A stretch of DNA of 64,000 nucleotides from Tritrichomonas musculus (GCA_039105265.1 JAPFFF010000066.1:124001-188000); one strand, 5' to 3'; counted from the stretch's first letter, positions 46,333 through 57,800 are shown. The notes: generated by a model from the letters alone, not told the origin. Numbers and translations: made by a program.

Positions 46333-46983
46333 ATGTCAACAGCCACAACAAGCCAATCAGAAAAGTTTATTCAAGCAAAACCATTAAAGGAACTTTCATA
46401 CGATTATTTATTGTTCCTCTCATCACCCAATTACTTACCATTCGAATATAGCTATTATGTATGTGAATACGTTAGACATGAAAGGTACTTAGATATATAC
46501 AAGAGATGCCAGATAGGCCATAGAGAGATAATAATGAAGATAGATGAAGAGATAGAAGAGATAAGAAAGGTGCTATATAAATACCTCTGTGAAACAAAAA
46601 CTAATTATGTGTGTAACCGCGGTTACGGACAAGAATGTAACGTGATGAATTATCTTGAATGTAATCTTACTGGAGGTGCAAAGGAGATGATAGAAAAGCT
46701 TAAGCAGGCCAGAAAAGATAGGAAGAAAGAATTCGAAAGGGAAAAGAAAGAGCAAGAAGAAAAGCATAAAAATGACACAAAAGAGCATTGTAATGCCATG
46801 CATGAACTAAAGAAACTTGCATGGGATAAAAACGGTACATATGCGTACCAACAAAACAGCCTTGTTAGTGTCAGTCAAGAATGGCTAAATGAAGTTAAAA
46901 GGCTATTAGAGTTAGCAGGAGAGAATACCAGTTACGACAATATTATATACCTTATATCATACCTAACAGAACAAACTGATTGA
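46333..46983 (+). CDS. Maverick hypothetical protein next to the right terminus
   Basis: 216 residues. Helical with a Cys-rich segment YLCETKTNYVCNRGYGQECN then VMNYLEC (about 84-113), possibly metal-binding, and a Lys/Glu coiled coil (ARKDRKKEFEREKKEQEEKH, about 126-147). C-terminus WLNEVKRLLELAGENTSYDN. The promoter is one of the clearest in the element. The stop lies 17 bp inside the right terminal repeat border. Position mirrors the 98-residue basic protein at the other end. Function unknown. Confidence 0.75.
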   Translation: MSTATTSQSEKFIQAKPLKELSYDYLLFLSSPNYLPFEYSYYVCEYVRHERYLDIYKRCQIGHREIIMKIDEEIEEIRKVLYKYLCETKTNYVCNRGYGQECNVMNYLECNLTGGAKEMIEKLKQARKDRKKEFEREKKEQEEKHKNDTKEHCNAMHELKKLAWDKNGTYAYQQNSLVSVSQEWLNEVKRLLELAGENTSYDNIIYLISYLTEQTD

Positions 46984-47000
46984 TAATTTTTTTCCGTATA

Positions 47001-47253
47001 AAATAGACGGCGACATTGAAGTGACAAAAAATGATGTTGTCGTGAAATTGAATGAAACGTAAATGTCCTGAGTGAAAAGTTCGTTGTTAATAAAAAACAG
47101 GTGTTTTTAACGAAAGCATAGTGCGGGCAGTAGAGTATCTGGGAAGTTATCCAAAAACGCGAATTTTACAACTGTGACGAAAAAATGAATGGGGTACGGG
47201 GTTTGGAGGGATGTTTGGCTGTAAGCCAGACATCACTCCAAATACTATTGATG
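47001..47253 (-). repeat. Right terminal inverted repeat of the Maverick (253 bp)
   Basis: Reverse complement of 27676-27928 with one mismatch. Reading outward it encodes the same short peptide (MNGVRGLEGCLAVSQTSLQI) and here runs into antisense LRR sequence. Confidence 0.95.
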
Positions 47254-47258
47254 GATGA
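47254..47258. repeat. Target site duplication (right), GATGA
   Basis: Direct copy of 27671-27675, followed by TGGAATTGATATT, the continuation of the LRR unit. Confidence 0.9.
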
Positions 47259-48420
47259 TGGAATTGATATTTGTGTTAATGATGAACATCCATCGAAAGC
47301 AAAATTTCCAATTGAAGTTACTGATGATGGAATTGATATTTGCGTTAATGATGAACATTCTCTGAAAGCATCATTTCCAATTGAAGTTACAGATGATGGA
47401 ATTGATATCTGCGTTAATGATGAACATTTATAGAAAGCATCATTTCCAATTGAAGTTACAGATGATGGAATTGATATTTGTGTTAATGATGAACATTTAC
47501 AGAAAGCAGAATTTCCAATTGAAGTTACAGATGATGGAATTGATATTTGCGTTAATGATGAACATCCAAAGAAAGCATCATTTCCAATTGAAGTTACAGA
47601 TGATGGAATTGATATTTGTGTTAATGATGAACATCCAAAGAAAGCATCATTTCCAATTGAAGTTACAGATGATGGAATTGATATTTGCGTTAATGATGAA
47701 CATTTACAGAAAGCATCATTTCCAATTGAAGTTACAGATGATGGAATTGATATTTTGGTTAATGATGAACATTCTCTGAAAGTTGAATTTCCAATTGAAG
47801 TTACTGATGATGGAATTGATATTTGTGTTAATGATGAACATCCATCGAAAGCAAAATCTCCAATTGAAGTTACAGATGATGGAATTGATATTTGTGTTAA
47901 TGATGAACATTTACAGAAAGCATAATTTCCAATTGAAGTTACAGATGATGGAATTGATATTTGCGTTAATGATGAACATCCATCGAAAGCAAAATCTCCA
48001 ATTGAAGTTACAGATGATGGAATTGATATTTGTGTTAATGATGAACATTCTCTGAAAGCAGAATTTCCAATTGAAGTTACAGATGATGGAATTGATATTT
48101 GCGTTAATGATGAACATCCATCGAAAGCATCATTTCCAATTGAAGTTACAGATGATGGAATTGATATTTGCGTTAATGATGAACATTCTCTGAAAGCATC
48201 ATCTCCAATTGAAGTTACAGATGATGGAATTGATATTTGTGTTAAATTTGTATTTTTCTTGAAAAATGTATTGGATATTTCATTTTCTTTTAATAATAAA
48301 AAATAAATAACTTCAATATCATTCTTGTTTGCTGCTTTTTGTAATGCTGTTTTATAAAAAAAAAATGATGAAACATTGAAAAAAAAGGATGTTGGTGAAT
48401 GTCATAAAAATATTGAATAT
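47254..48420 (-). pseudogene. BspA-type leucine-rich repeat gene, 5' half
   Basis: Fourteen further 69-bp units on the minus strand, in register with the half at 26374-27675 once the element and one GATGA are removed. No ATG occurs inside the repeats. Upstream of the first unit (48243-48345) the same frame encodes KTALQKAANKNDIEVIYFLL then KENEISNTFFKKNTNLTQIS. The first block matches an ankyrin repeat (TAL-x-x-A-A-x-x-x-D-x-E-V-x-x-x-L-L), so the native protein may have carried ankyrin sequence before the LRRs. Farther upstream, stops near T and A homopolymers obscure the true start. The gene is inactivated by the Maverick. Confidence 0.8.
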
Positions 48421-48503
48421 TTGAAATATCATAAAATATTCATTTAACGAACAGAATTAAAAAAAATTAATGAAGTTATCTTATTGAATTGTGGTCGCTG
48501 AAA

Positions 48504-49700
48504 TTAGTTCTTCATCAAAATATTTGTGATTTGAATAATTTTTAATTTGATTCCTTCTTCTTTCTCTTTCAATAAAAGGTTGAAAAGTTCGTTGTATTTA
48601 TAGAAGTTCAAATAGAAGAATCCATGATTTTGAATAGTTTCTGTTTCAAAATAATAGTAATTGTGATATTCAATACAATTAGCTATAATCGCTTCTTTTC
48701 TTTTTGGATTTTTTTCTTCTTGAAACAGAAATGTATTTTGAATGTAGTCTGCAAAATCATTGTGATGACATTTAATTGATTCAATAAGGCATCTCAAATA
48801 TTCCTTATTTGGATCGTTTAATTCTTCTTCATTTTCCTTATCGAATTTTGGTGGAAAAAATTTATTCCTTTCAAGCATGTGAATCAGTTCTGCGTTTTTT
48901 GAATGAATCGCATAAAGCCACAGCGATCCTTTCAATTCAATTTCACTTATCATCAAATATTGAAAAATTTGAATCGATCCAAAGAAAGCCGAATACTCAA
49001 TCAGTGTCGTATTCTTTCGTTCCAGTAAGAATGAATTGGTCTCAAAAATTGATGGTGTAATTTGGCTTGAAAGTGAATAGTTGCTGCGAGTCACATATGA
49101 AATGAATTCTTCAACCGAATCATTCCTTATCATTGAGCAAATGTGTGAGTCATTCTCGCCTTCTTCGCGTTTCAATTCATAGTTGTCAAAAACATTTTCT
49201 GACATATTTAAAAGTTCGTTTTTAACAGATTTCATTTTCTCTTCTCCTAAAAACTGTTCAAGCTCCGGATAGAAAAAGTGACAGTAACGGTTACCGTTAG
49301 TTTCATATTTACTCATCATCGCTTCACAAATACTGTCTGTCATTTTTATGACGTCATTAGTCAAAAGAAAATGAACGAGTAATTTGTTGTCTTCAAAAAT
49401 ATAGAAGATTTCTTCATTTGACAAGGTCTGTTTGATTTGATGTTTATAATGTAGAAGAAGTTGTTTAGTTCTGGTGACGAAATTTGTATCGCGGTGGTGT
49501 TCCTCACTGATATTTTTGATAATTAGCAAAATGTCTTTCATGTCTTCAAAAGCTCCATCCTTGTCTTCCTGCTTGAGATTTGGAGAGAATCTTTCAAAAC
49601 ATTTTTCATTCGTTGCGTCGTCGAATTCCTCATCTGAATTTTCTAGAAATTCGAGAATCGCGATGTAAAGCTTTTTCTTATCAACGATATAGCTTTTCAT
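48504..49700 (-). CDS. DUF3447/ankyrin-type protein
   Basis: 398 residues, all helical. The C-terminal half has degenerate ankyrin-like pairs: TTLIEYSAFFGSIQIFQYLM, LWLYAIHSKNAELIHMLERN, CLIESIKCHHNDFADYIQNT. Together with the N-terminal helical region this matches the DUF3447 architecture, a very large trichomonad family usually followed by canonical ankyrin repeats; here the gene ends in KIIQITNILMKN without them. It lies upstream, same strand, of the ankyrin-LRR remnant, with stops between. A T/C-rich leader precedes the ATG. Cellular role unknown, protein-protein interaction expected. Confidence 0.7.
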   Translation of the reverse strand: MKSYIVDKKKLYIAILEFLENSDEEFDDATNEKCFERFSPNLKQEDKDGAFEDMKDILLIIKNISEEHHRDTNFVTRTKQLLLHYKHQIKQTLSNEEIFYIFEDNKLLVHFLLTNDVIKMTDSICEAMMSKYETNGNRYCHFFYPELEQFLGEEKMKSVKNELLNMSENVFDNYELKREEGENDSHICSMIRNDSVEEFISYVTRSNYSLSSQITPSIFETNSFLLERKNTTLIEYSAFFGSIQIFQYLMISEIELKGSLWLYAIHSKNAELIHMLERNKFFPPKFDKENEEELNDPNKEYLRCLIESIKCHHNDFADYIQNTFLFQEEKNPKRKEAIIANCIEYHNYYYFETETIQNHGFFYLNFYKYNELFNLLLKEKEEGIKLKIIQITNILMKN

Positions 49701-51117
49701 TATTTGAAGAAGAATAAAAAAAAAAAAGTAATTTTTATAATTTATTGAAAAAGTTTAAAATTTTAACGTTTACACTTTTTGAATTATTTATGGTGATTTT
49801 CAAAATAATTCAAATAAAAATATAGATTCCAAAATGCAGATTTTTCGGAAAATTTTCATTCAATTTTTTTTCAATTGAAAAAAGTACAAAATTTTGGAAA
49901 ATCGCATTCAATTTTTTTTCCCAGACGGTTTAATAGAAAATGGCATGAGGATAAAAAAAATAAAAAAGTTACTTAAAAACCTGATTATTTTTATTAAAAC
50001 TTTAAAAATACCTTTTTTTGTGACGGAACAATATTCGGATAAACTTAATTATCAGAATAGTATAAATTTGTTCATTTTTGTCTAATAAATGATAGAGCTA
50101 GTATTAATAAAATTATTCCGCCATGAAAATAGAGTAAAACTAAAAAGGATTTCATCAATATTCAGGGTAAAAAAGGAAATATGCATAGTGAAAAACTTTA
50201 ATATAAGAAGAATACATGGATCAAATGCATTAATGCCATCATTAAAATCATACTCGTAAACATTTTATGGCATATAATTAAGTAAAATGTTATATAAAAA
50301 GTTGAAATATTCTTAAGTCTGTAAAAAAAACGTAAAATCCAAGATCGTCATTACTTATGGCTTATGGGAAAAAACGCTTGTCTTTATAGTTGCTTGGTAA
50401 GCCGAAGAGTGATTAATATTCGCCAAAGAAAACAAATATGAGTGTGGCCACAACCGTAAAAATAACATTAAAATATTTGACCTTAACGTTTTTTCTAAAA
50501 AATCTGCATTTGAAGATCTATCAATAAAAATATCTTTCTACACATTTGATTTAAAGCTATCGATTATTATAAATATTAATTGTATATAATTAAATTAAAT
50601 TAAATAAAAAAGCTTAAATAAACAATTACATTTATGAATGAGCTTGGTTTTTGCATGCATATAATTCTTATTTAAGAAAATATTTCCTTGAGAACATTTT
50701 CTACAATTATTAAGCAGTAATAAGAATAGTTAAAACAATATTCTAATCAGGAAAACGATGAAATACCAAATAACATTCCGGATTATATATAAAATTATAA
50801 AATTATAAATTCGTATAAATTTGCTAAACATTTTTGAGGATCATGAAAACTTTGCACATGAATTCCCAATTGTATTAAATAGCAAGGCCTTGGGTTGTTT
50901 TTTACTCGAAAACTCATGATTATACTATATTTTATCTTTGATTTGATAAAATTTTTGATTTGATATTGAAATCACAAAAATAGATCAATTATCGATATCG
51001 AAAATCGAGACTTAACAAGCATAACAAAAAGTCATATATATATATATATATATCAAAAATGAAAAGAAAAAAGAAAATATAACTTATATTCTGACCATGA
51101 AATGATAAACAGGTATG
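49701..51117. other. AT-rich intergenic region
   Basis: No gene supported. It includes a (TA)n microsatellite at 51034-51051, an unsupported 63-codon plus-strand frame at 49894-50085, and near 51095-51140 a direct repeat of GACCATGAAATGAT. Confidence 0.5.
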
Positions 51118-51120
51118 TTT

Positions 51121-51345
51121 TCAGACCATGAAATGATATTTGTTTTCGTTGCATGATTTGATTGTTTGGTTAACTGCATGAGTGATATATTGGTCATTGA
51201 ATTTTCTTTCTAATATTTGTGCATGATGTAAATATTCAAGAGCTCTCTTCTTGCTGTCACTGTCCTTTCCTCATGATTCTCGGAAGAAAGAACTGATATT
51301 TGTTGTGCTTTGCCATAATGAAAGTTCTTCGTTAGCTTTCTTTTG
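51121..51345 (-). pseudogene. 3' remnant of a Sel1/TPR-like repeat gene
   Basis: The minus strand reads SKKRALEYLHHAQILERKFN and DQYITHAVNQTIKSCNENKY, ending in TGA at 51121-51123. Just upstream FHYGKAQQISVLSSENHEE continues in another frame. Pattern K-x-A-L-E-Y-x-x-x-A fits a Sel1 or TPR helix pair. Frame break and missing start indicate a fragment. Confidence 0.45.
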
Positions 51346-51557
51346 GTCTTTACGATCTTCTGAATTCAATCGTATAAACAAAAAATATATTTATCTAATA
51401 ATTTGACTATTAATAGATGTCTAAAAATTTAATTAATAATATATTCATATAATTTGATGACTTATATATTTAAATAATTTTTTTGACAATTCCTTATCAC
51501 ATCATGAGATGCTACGATTCCCTTGGACACTTTATATTTGCTCTTATTAAATTAATT

Positions 51558-53932
51558 TTAAAGAATCGTGATTTTTGCATTGCCGTTGCCAGCGTGGCCG
51601 CGCTCAGTTCCATTCCCATCTGGACGAGGGAACTCTTCGTTGCCTCCAACACACATCACATCACTTAAGTAGTACTCGCTGCTGAGGGCAAACTTGGATG
51701 CACTTGATGGGTCGCCTGACTGAAATGTTTTTAGACTCGACTCGGTGAATGTCCAGCCTGAACCTCCACCGCCACTCGAACAGAATCTGCTGTATCCATA
51801 TCCACCACTGCCGCCTCCATAACAGCCACCACCGCCACCGCCTCCTGAATCTCGTGATTGGCTGTACTTGCCAGTGGCGCCAGAACCAAAAGTGCCAGGA
51901 TCTCCATGCCGGCCATCTCCTTCTCCAAGGCCGCGAGAGCTGCCAGCCTGTGTGCCGGCGCCCTGGCCTTGAAGGTTATTCTTATATGAGCAGTTGCCTC
52001 CACTCAGACCTCCTCCAAAACCGCCTGGATCAACATATTCACTGCTTCCACTAGCTCCGCCGCCGCCGCCAGCAACAATCACTCGATTGTATTCTGTGCT
52101 GCTTCCGATTCGAATTGATGTCGAACCTCCGCCCGTTCCTGGAACCGTCGTGTAACTAGAATAGTGACCTGTTTTTGTGCCTCCACCGTCAGGGAAGCCT
52201 CCCTTCGTGCACGAGCCATCTGACGAACTTGAAGAACGGCCTTGCTCGCCAACGAAAACATAAACTGTCTCTTTTTGCTTCAAACTCAAAATTCCTCGCG
52301 AATAACCGCCCAAACCTCCTTGAACTGTCTGCCCACTACTTCGATTACCGAAACCATTGCCTGTTGAATCGCCGCCTTTTGCGCCCCAGACTTCAAGTTT
52401 GTATTGACCTTGAGGCAGTGAAATTTTGACTGGCTCAAGGCCAATATAACTGAATGTGAGACTGCTTCCGCTCGTTGTCACTGAGTTGCTCACAATTTCA
52501 TTCGATTCACCTTCACTGTTAAAAACGATGCATCTCACGTAGTACCTGCCTGACTTGCGCGCAAATGATGTTTTCATATTAAGTGATGTGATTGGTTCTC
52601 CCTTTTCATACGCTTCACTTCCAAGACATTTCGCATCACTTGTGCTAACGATGACTTTACTCTTTGTTGCGTCAAGTGTCGAACCTTTTTCTTTCAATTT
52701 TATTTCTGCATTGATAAAAAGTCCATTTTCAACTCTCGCAACTATTTGTCCTTTGATCAAGAAGATATCATTAAGTCGTTTTTGTAGCTGACTTATTTGA
52801 TTTTCTAATTCTTTTGAATAATTCAACTGATTTTGAAGTTGCTCATTGAATTGATTTTGAAGCAATGTTTCTAGATCTTTCACCTTACTTTGCTGCTCGC
52901 TTATTACTTTTTCAGAGTCATTAATTTGTTTTTGAAGGGACGCTTCTAGATCTTTCACTTTACTTTGCTGTTCACTGATCACTTTTTCTGAGTCGTCAAA
53001 CTGTTTTTGAAGTTGAGCATTAACTTTTTCTGAGTCGTCAAATTGTTTCTGAAGTGATGATATTTTTGTTTCCAAATCTTTCATTTTATTTTGTTGCTCG
53101 TCATTCATTTCTTGCAGAGTTTTCTTGCGATTATTTATTTCATTTATAAGGTTTAAATTGCACTTCAGGTAATCAAAGCAGTGTTGTGTGTTTTCATTCG
53201 ATTTTGAATACTTTTCACACAATTCATCAAGTCTGTCGTCTGACAGTTTTTGAAGGTCAAGAAACGGAAACAAAATGCAAAATTTATTCAATGATTTCAC
53301 TATTATATCAAAAAGTTTGTTGCTATTGATTTCATCAGGCGAACTTTTCTTAATAACTCGATAAATAATTTGAATTGGCAATTCTTTGAATTTTTCATTT
53401 GAAAAACATTCGTTGATTTTGCTTGATAGCAAATTTTCAATCTCATCGCTAATTTCTATTTGTTGGTTGTCGGTTGCTTTTTGCGTTTGGGAATCATACT
53501 CAAGCATTTGAATAATAAAATCAACATCAGCATTGTGAGCTCTAATATATTGATTAATTTTGGATGATAGTTTTCGAACTTCTAAAAATTTGCATATTTT
53601 AAGGAGATCAATGCATTGAATGTATGTTAGAATCAAATCTTCATTAATATTGAAATTTTGCTGTAGTAATTGTAAAAAGAAATCTACGTTTTCAGGTATA
53701 AGCTGAAATTCTTCTGGAATTTATGAATTTCTTGAGGAAGGCGATTGATAACATCAAAAAACAAATATGATTCACGGACATGTCTAGAATATTTAGTTAA
53801 CTGTGAATAAAATATATTAATTTTCTTTGAATTATGTTGGAATGAAAATAAATCATCATTTTCAAAATTATCATCATCAATTATATCCGAGTTATGAATT
53901 TGGTCAAAGCTTTGCTTATAAATATCGTTCAT
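51558..53932 (-). pseudogene. BTB-like, coiled-coil, glycine-rich-domain protein gene with one frameshift
   Basis: Two frames meet at about 53700-53715. The first (53932-53684) has a BTB-like start: FSFQHNSKKINIFYSQLTKY, SRHVRESYLFFDVINRLPQE. The second lacks an ATG (it opens at a TTG) and continues the fold (PENVDFFLQLLQQNFNINED), then helices, a coiled coil of about 100 residues with KQFDDSEKV repeats, a beta domain, and a glycine-rich C-terminal domain (QGQYKLEVWGAKGGDSTGNG, VYVFVGEQGRSSSSS, VIVAGGGGGASG, GGGGGGGCYGGGSGG) of the PF12810-like type seen in many trichomonad genes and in ALK-type receptors. The C-domain is GC-rich. One base change would restore about 790 residues, so recent mutation or assembly error. 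Confidence 0.8.
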
Positions 53933-54549
53933 AAATTTAAAAATGGGAAAATGGTACTTTTCTCAAGTTTTCAAAATTTTCAAAATTTTATTAAAGAGAA
54001 TACTACATCATATTGTCCAACTTAAAAAAAAATGTGTTCAATTATTCATATTTAAGAAAAATGCTCTTTCATGGATATAAAAGATGTTGTAATTAAAGAA
54101 GTTACTATTTCTCCTGATATTCAAAATATTTTCATGCTCATTGCTATTCAACTTAGTCAAAAAGACATACAAATAAAAGAAAGAATAAAGGCAAGAGCGA
54201 GGAATTCTGCTTTACTAACTGTGGCATACTGAGAGATCTGTGGGATCGTCTGACTATTCCTCATAATCTTCATCAAATTAGATAGCTTTGTTTGACTTGC
54301 TTTTGCCAGGTTAAAAAATTCGTTTGAGTTCGATGTTGAATTTAGCTTCTGATTTTCATCTAGATCTTTCTGAGGATTTCTCATTCTGTGAATATTTGGT
54401 AAATATAAGAGTTCCTTACACCAAAATTATTAGAGTTGGTGATTTTGTAAATCGGTTGAAAAAGGTTTCCAATCTATTATATTATTATTATATATATAAC
54501 TTAAAAAATTGATAATATTTTTTTCAGATTCTAAGTTGATCAAAAATAA
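53933..54549. other. Intergenic, ambiguous small frames
   Basis: Two overlapping opposite-strand frames look protein-like: plus 54072-54230 (begins MDIKDVVIKEVTISPDIQNI) and minus 54157-54384 (contains NLAKASQTKLSNLMKIMRNS). At most one can be a real gene fragment, and neither has support beyond composition. Confidence 0.35.
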
Positions 54550-54665
54550 ATGGTAGGAGGGTTTTCCACAAACGTACTTTTTGCCACCATTAAAGGCCAA
54601 AAATAGGTGAATAAAAATGGTAGGGGGCTTTCCATTGGTAGGGGGGTTTTCCAGTAGACTATATC
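54550..54665 (+). repeat. Dispersed repeat, copy B (first copy at 3199)
   Basis: GGTAGGAGGGTTTTCCAC, TTTTTGCCACCA, AAAAATAGGTGAATAAAAAT and then GGTTTTCCAGTAGACTATAT. GGTAGG(A/G)GG(G) TTTTCCA occurs three times within it. Block order is the same as at 3199-3352. Confidence 0.6.
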
Positions 54666-54847
54666 TTTTATTTAATCAAATGAAAATCAAATAAAAAAGT
54701 AATAATTTAAATAATAATTTATTTATATAATTAAAATATGTTTGCTTTTTATATTATTGGAGGAAGAGAATTCTTCCCTGAAATAAAGATATTTTATAAT
54801 TAGTAATACAAAGAGTAATTATGTATACAAAAATAAACTAAAATTTA

Positions 54848-57800
54848 TTAAAACATTGAAGAAGCGAAAAATGCAAAAGCAGCACACGAGACGCCTTTGA
54901 CAACATAGTCAAAATTGTCAACTAAAGAATTAATGAATGACAACGATTTCGACTTCTCCTTCTTTTGTTGTTGTTCAGGAGGCAATTTCCGCTGTTTCCT
55001 CTGCTTTGACTTCTTCGCTGCATCGCGAAGCTTAGGCGAAATTTCGTCTCTCAGCCTGCTGAGTGTGGATTGATCGACTGTCATTGAAAACTCAGACTTC
55101 GTTGAGAACTCATCAATCGTGTCTTCCTTCGATTCGTCCTGGACAAGAGTGGCTGGCTCTTCTTCATCTTGGTCTGCTGTGATTTCATCTTCGTCTTCAA
55201 TTGTGATGTCGTTGTAGTCGTTTTCTTGGCTGATTTCGCCTTCGTAATCATTGTCCTCTTCCTCCTCTTCAACGCGCACATCGTCATTCATGCTGCCAAT
55301 GCCGCCTTCGCCTTTCTTTGCATCGAGGACTTCGTCATGCTCGCCGGACACGTCTTCGCGTCCTTGCTCGACTCGAACTGGGAAGTACTTCTCTTCAAAA
55401 GACTCGTTTTCGATCGACTCTTCTCCTTCAATGTGAATCTCGTCATCAGCTGGCTTGTTCTCTTCGTTATTTAGTTCTTCTTTCAGGTTGTCTTCAACTG
55501 TGTTGATTTCTTCTTTGTTGGCTGTCTCAATTTTATCGATCTCATTTTCATTGAATTCATCGTCGTTTGCTTCTTCTTCTTCAAGTTGAGGGATTGGAGC
55601 ATTATGCTTGTTTTCTTCGTTATTTAGTTCTTCTTTCTTGTTGTCTTCAACTGTGCTGATTTCTTCTTTGTTGGATGCTTCGATTTTATCATGCTCATCC
55701 TCATTGAATTCATCGTCGTTTGTTTCCTCTTCTTCAATTTGAGTGTCAGGTAGAGTAAGTTTGTTTTCTTCGTTATTTAGTTCTTCTTTCTTGTCGTTTT
55801 CAACTGTGTTGATTTCTTCCTTGTTGGCTGCCTCGACTTTGCTGAACTCGTTTTCGTTGAATTCATCGTCGTTTGTTTCCTCTTCTTCAATTTGAGGGCC
55901 AGGCACATCAAACTTGTTTTCTTCGTCATTTTGTTCTTCTTTCTTGTTGTCTTCAACTGTGTTGGTTTCTTCCTTGTTAGCTGCCTCGACTTTATTGATC
56001 TCGTTTTCGTTGAATTCATCGTCGTTTGTTTCCTCTTCTTCAATTTGAGGGCCAGGCACATCAAACTTGTTGTCTTCGTTATTTAGTTCTTCTTTCTTGT
56101 TGTCTTCAACTGTGTTGATTTCTTCCTTGTTGGCTGCCTCGACTTTATTGATCTCGTTTTCATTGAATTCATCGTCGTTTGTTTCTTCTTCTTCAAGTTG
56201 AGGGATTTGAGCATTATGTTTGTTTTCTTCTTTGCTTTGTTCTTGCTTCATTAATTCATCACTTGCTTCTGCATCTTTATATTCATCGCCAGTATTTATT
56301 TCATCTTTATTGATATCATCAGCATTGATGTTGTCTTCTCCTCCAGCTGCAACTTTTTCGTTGCCTAAATCTTTTTCTTCATTGTTCAATTCCTCTTTCT
56401 TTAGATCATTGACATTGACCAGCTCTTCTTTATTGGCAATTTCTTGTTTAGCTATTTCTTCATCATTAAGTTCATTATCGTTTGTCTCTTCTTCTTCAAT
56501 CTGAACTTCATTTCCAACGATCTTATTTTCATCTTTGTTCAGATCATCAGCTGCATTGAGCTCATCTTCAGCATTACCACCGAGTTCATCTTTCTTGACT
56601 TTTTCGATGTTATTCAATGTTTCTTGCTCTATTTTATCAGCACGCTCAGCTTCCTCTTTCCTGATTGCATCGAGTTCGTCTGCTGCTTCTTTCTCGGCCT
56701 CTCCGATAAGTTTATCTTCTTCTTTCCTTGCTGTTTCGTTATCTGCATCTTCCTCTTTCTTTGCCTGATTGACTTCTTCGATTTCTTCGTCTTTTGCTTG
56801 TTCAAACTTGCCAAGTGCTTCATCTTGTATTTTTTCAATTTGTTCTAATCGTTCTTCTTCATTGTCTGCCTTTTCTTTCTCTAGTTTGTCGATTTCGTTG
56901 ATGCCTTCTTCGAGTGCTTCTTCAATTGTGTCGATATTTTCTTCGGTTGCTTTGTTTAGCTTCGCTTCTTCGTCTTTCGCATCTTGGCTGACCTTTTCAA
57001 TTTCTTCGTCTTTGGCTGTTTCAATTTTGATGACTTCTTCTTTCTTCGCGTCTGCAAATTGGTCGAGCTCTTCCTTCTTCGAGTCTTCTAGTTTGCGTAG
57101 TCCTTCTTCTAGAGCTGCTTCAACTGATTCTGGAGCTTTGTTGCTTTCGTGTTCTGTGGCTGTTGGAGTTTGATTTGATGTCTCTTTCTCTTCTTCGTTC
57201 TGCTCCTCTTTCTTTGCCTTTTCAAAGTCTTCTAGTTCTTCGTTCTTTTCTGCTTCGTCTTTTTCTAGTTGTTCCTCGTTCTTGTGATCAGTGAATTCAT
57301 TCACTTCTTGATCTTTCATGCTTTCATTGATTGATGCTTGCTCTTCTCTCATTGCTTCTGTTGAGTCTTTCAGTTCTTCGTTCTTTTCTGATTCGTCTTT
57401 TTCTAGTTGTTCCTCGTTCTTGTGATCAGTGAATTCATTCACTTCTTGATCTTTCATGCTTTCATTGATTGATGCTTGCTCTTCTCTCATTGCTTCTGCT
57501 GAGTCTTCCAGTTCCTCGTTCTTTTCTGCTTCGTTGTTTTCTAGTTTTTCTTCACTTTTAGCTTCTTCTGATTCTTTCAATTCCTCATTCTTCTCATCTT
57601 CTGCATTTGTAATTTGCTCTTCTTTCTTTAGGTTGTCTAAATCTTGGACTTCTTGGTCATTGGCGTTTTCATTTTCAACAATCTGTTCCTCTTTCTTAGC
57701 TTCTTTTGATTCATTGAGTTCATTGCTCTTTTCTGATTCATCATTATTAATATCTTCTTCGCCATTAAGAGTATAGAAATCATTTTCTGCATCTTCAACA

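Larger units (their letters stand above)
27676..47253. mobile_element. Maverick/Polinton DNA element, 19,578 bp
   Basis: Bounded by 253-bp terminal inverted repeats with a single mismatch and a 5-bp target duplication inside a BspA gene. It encodes the diagnostic set: retroviral-type integrase, protein-primed DNA polymerase B, packaging ATPase and a double-jelly-roll type capsid gene, plus a fibre-like protein and many small proteins. Genes lie on both strands, are tightly packed, and several overlap by a few bases. GC content is visibly higher than in the host flanks. Termini read CATCAATAG rather than the AG reported for many animal Polintons. No stand-alone protease was found. Near-identical termini imply recent insertion, but the capsid gene and one other gene have frameshifts, so this copy likely depends on others for virion proteins, unless those shifts are assembly errors. 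Confidence 0.95.

Noticed and set aside
46052-46351. 99-codon hydrophobic minus-strand frame beside the right Maverick end
   Set aside because: Covers two promoters and the GC-rich CGCT run, lacks the promoter motif at its own ATG and has no recognisable content.
54072-54384. Opposing small frames (MDIKDVVIKEVTIS plus; NLAKASQTKLSNLM minus)
   Set aside because: Mutually exclusive, short, and no family or promoter supports either.
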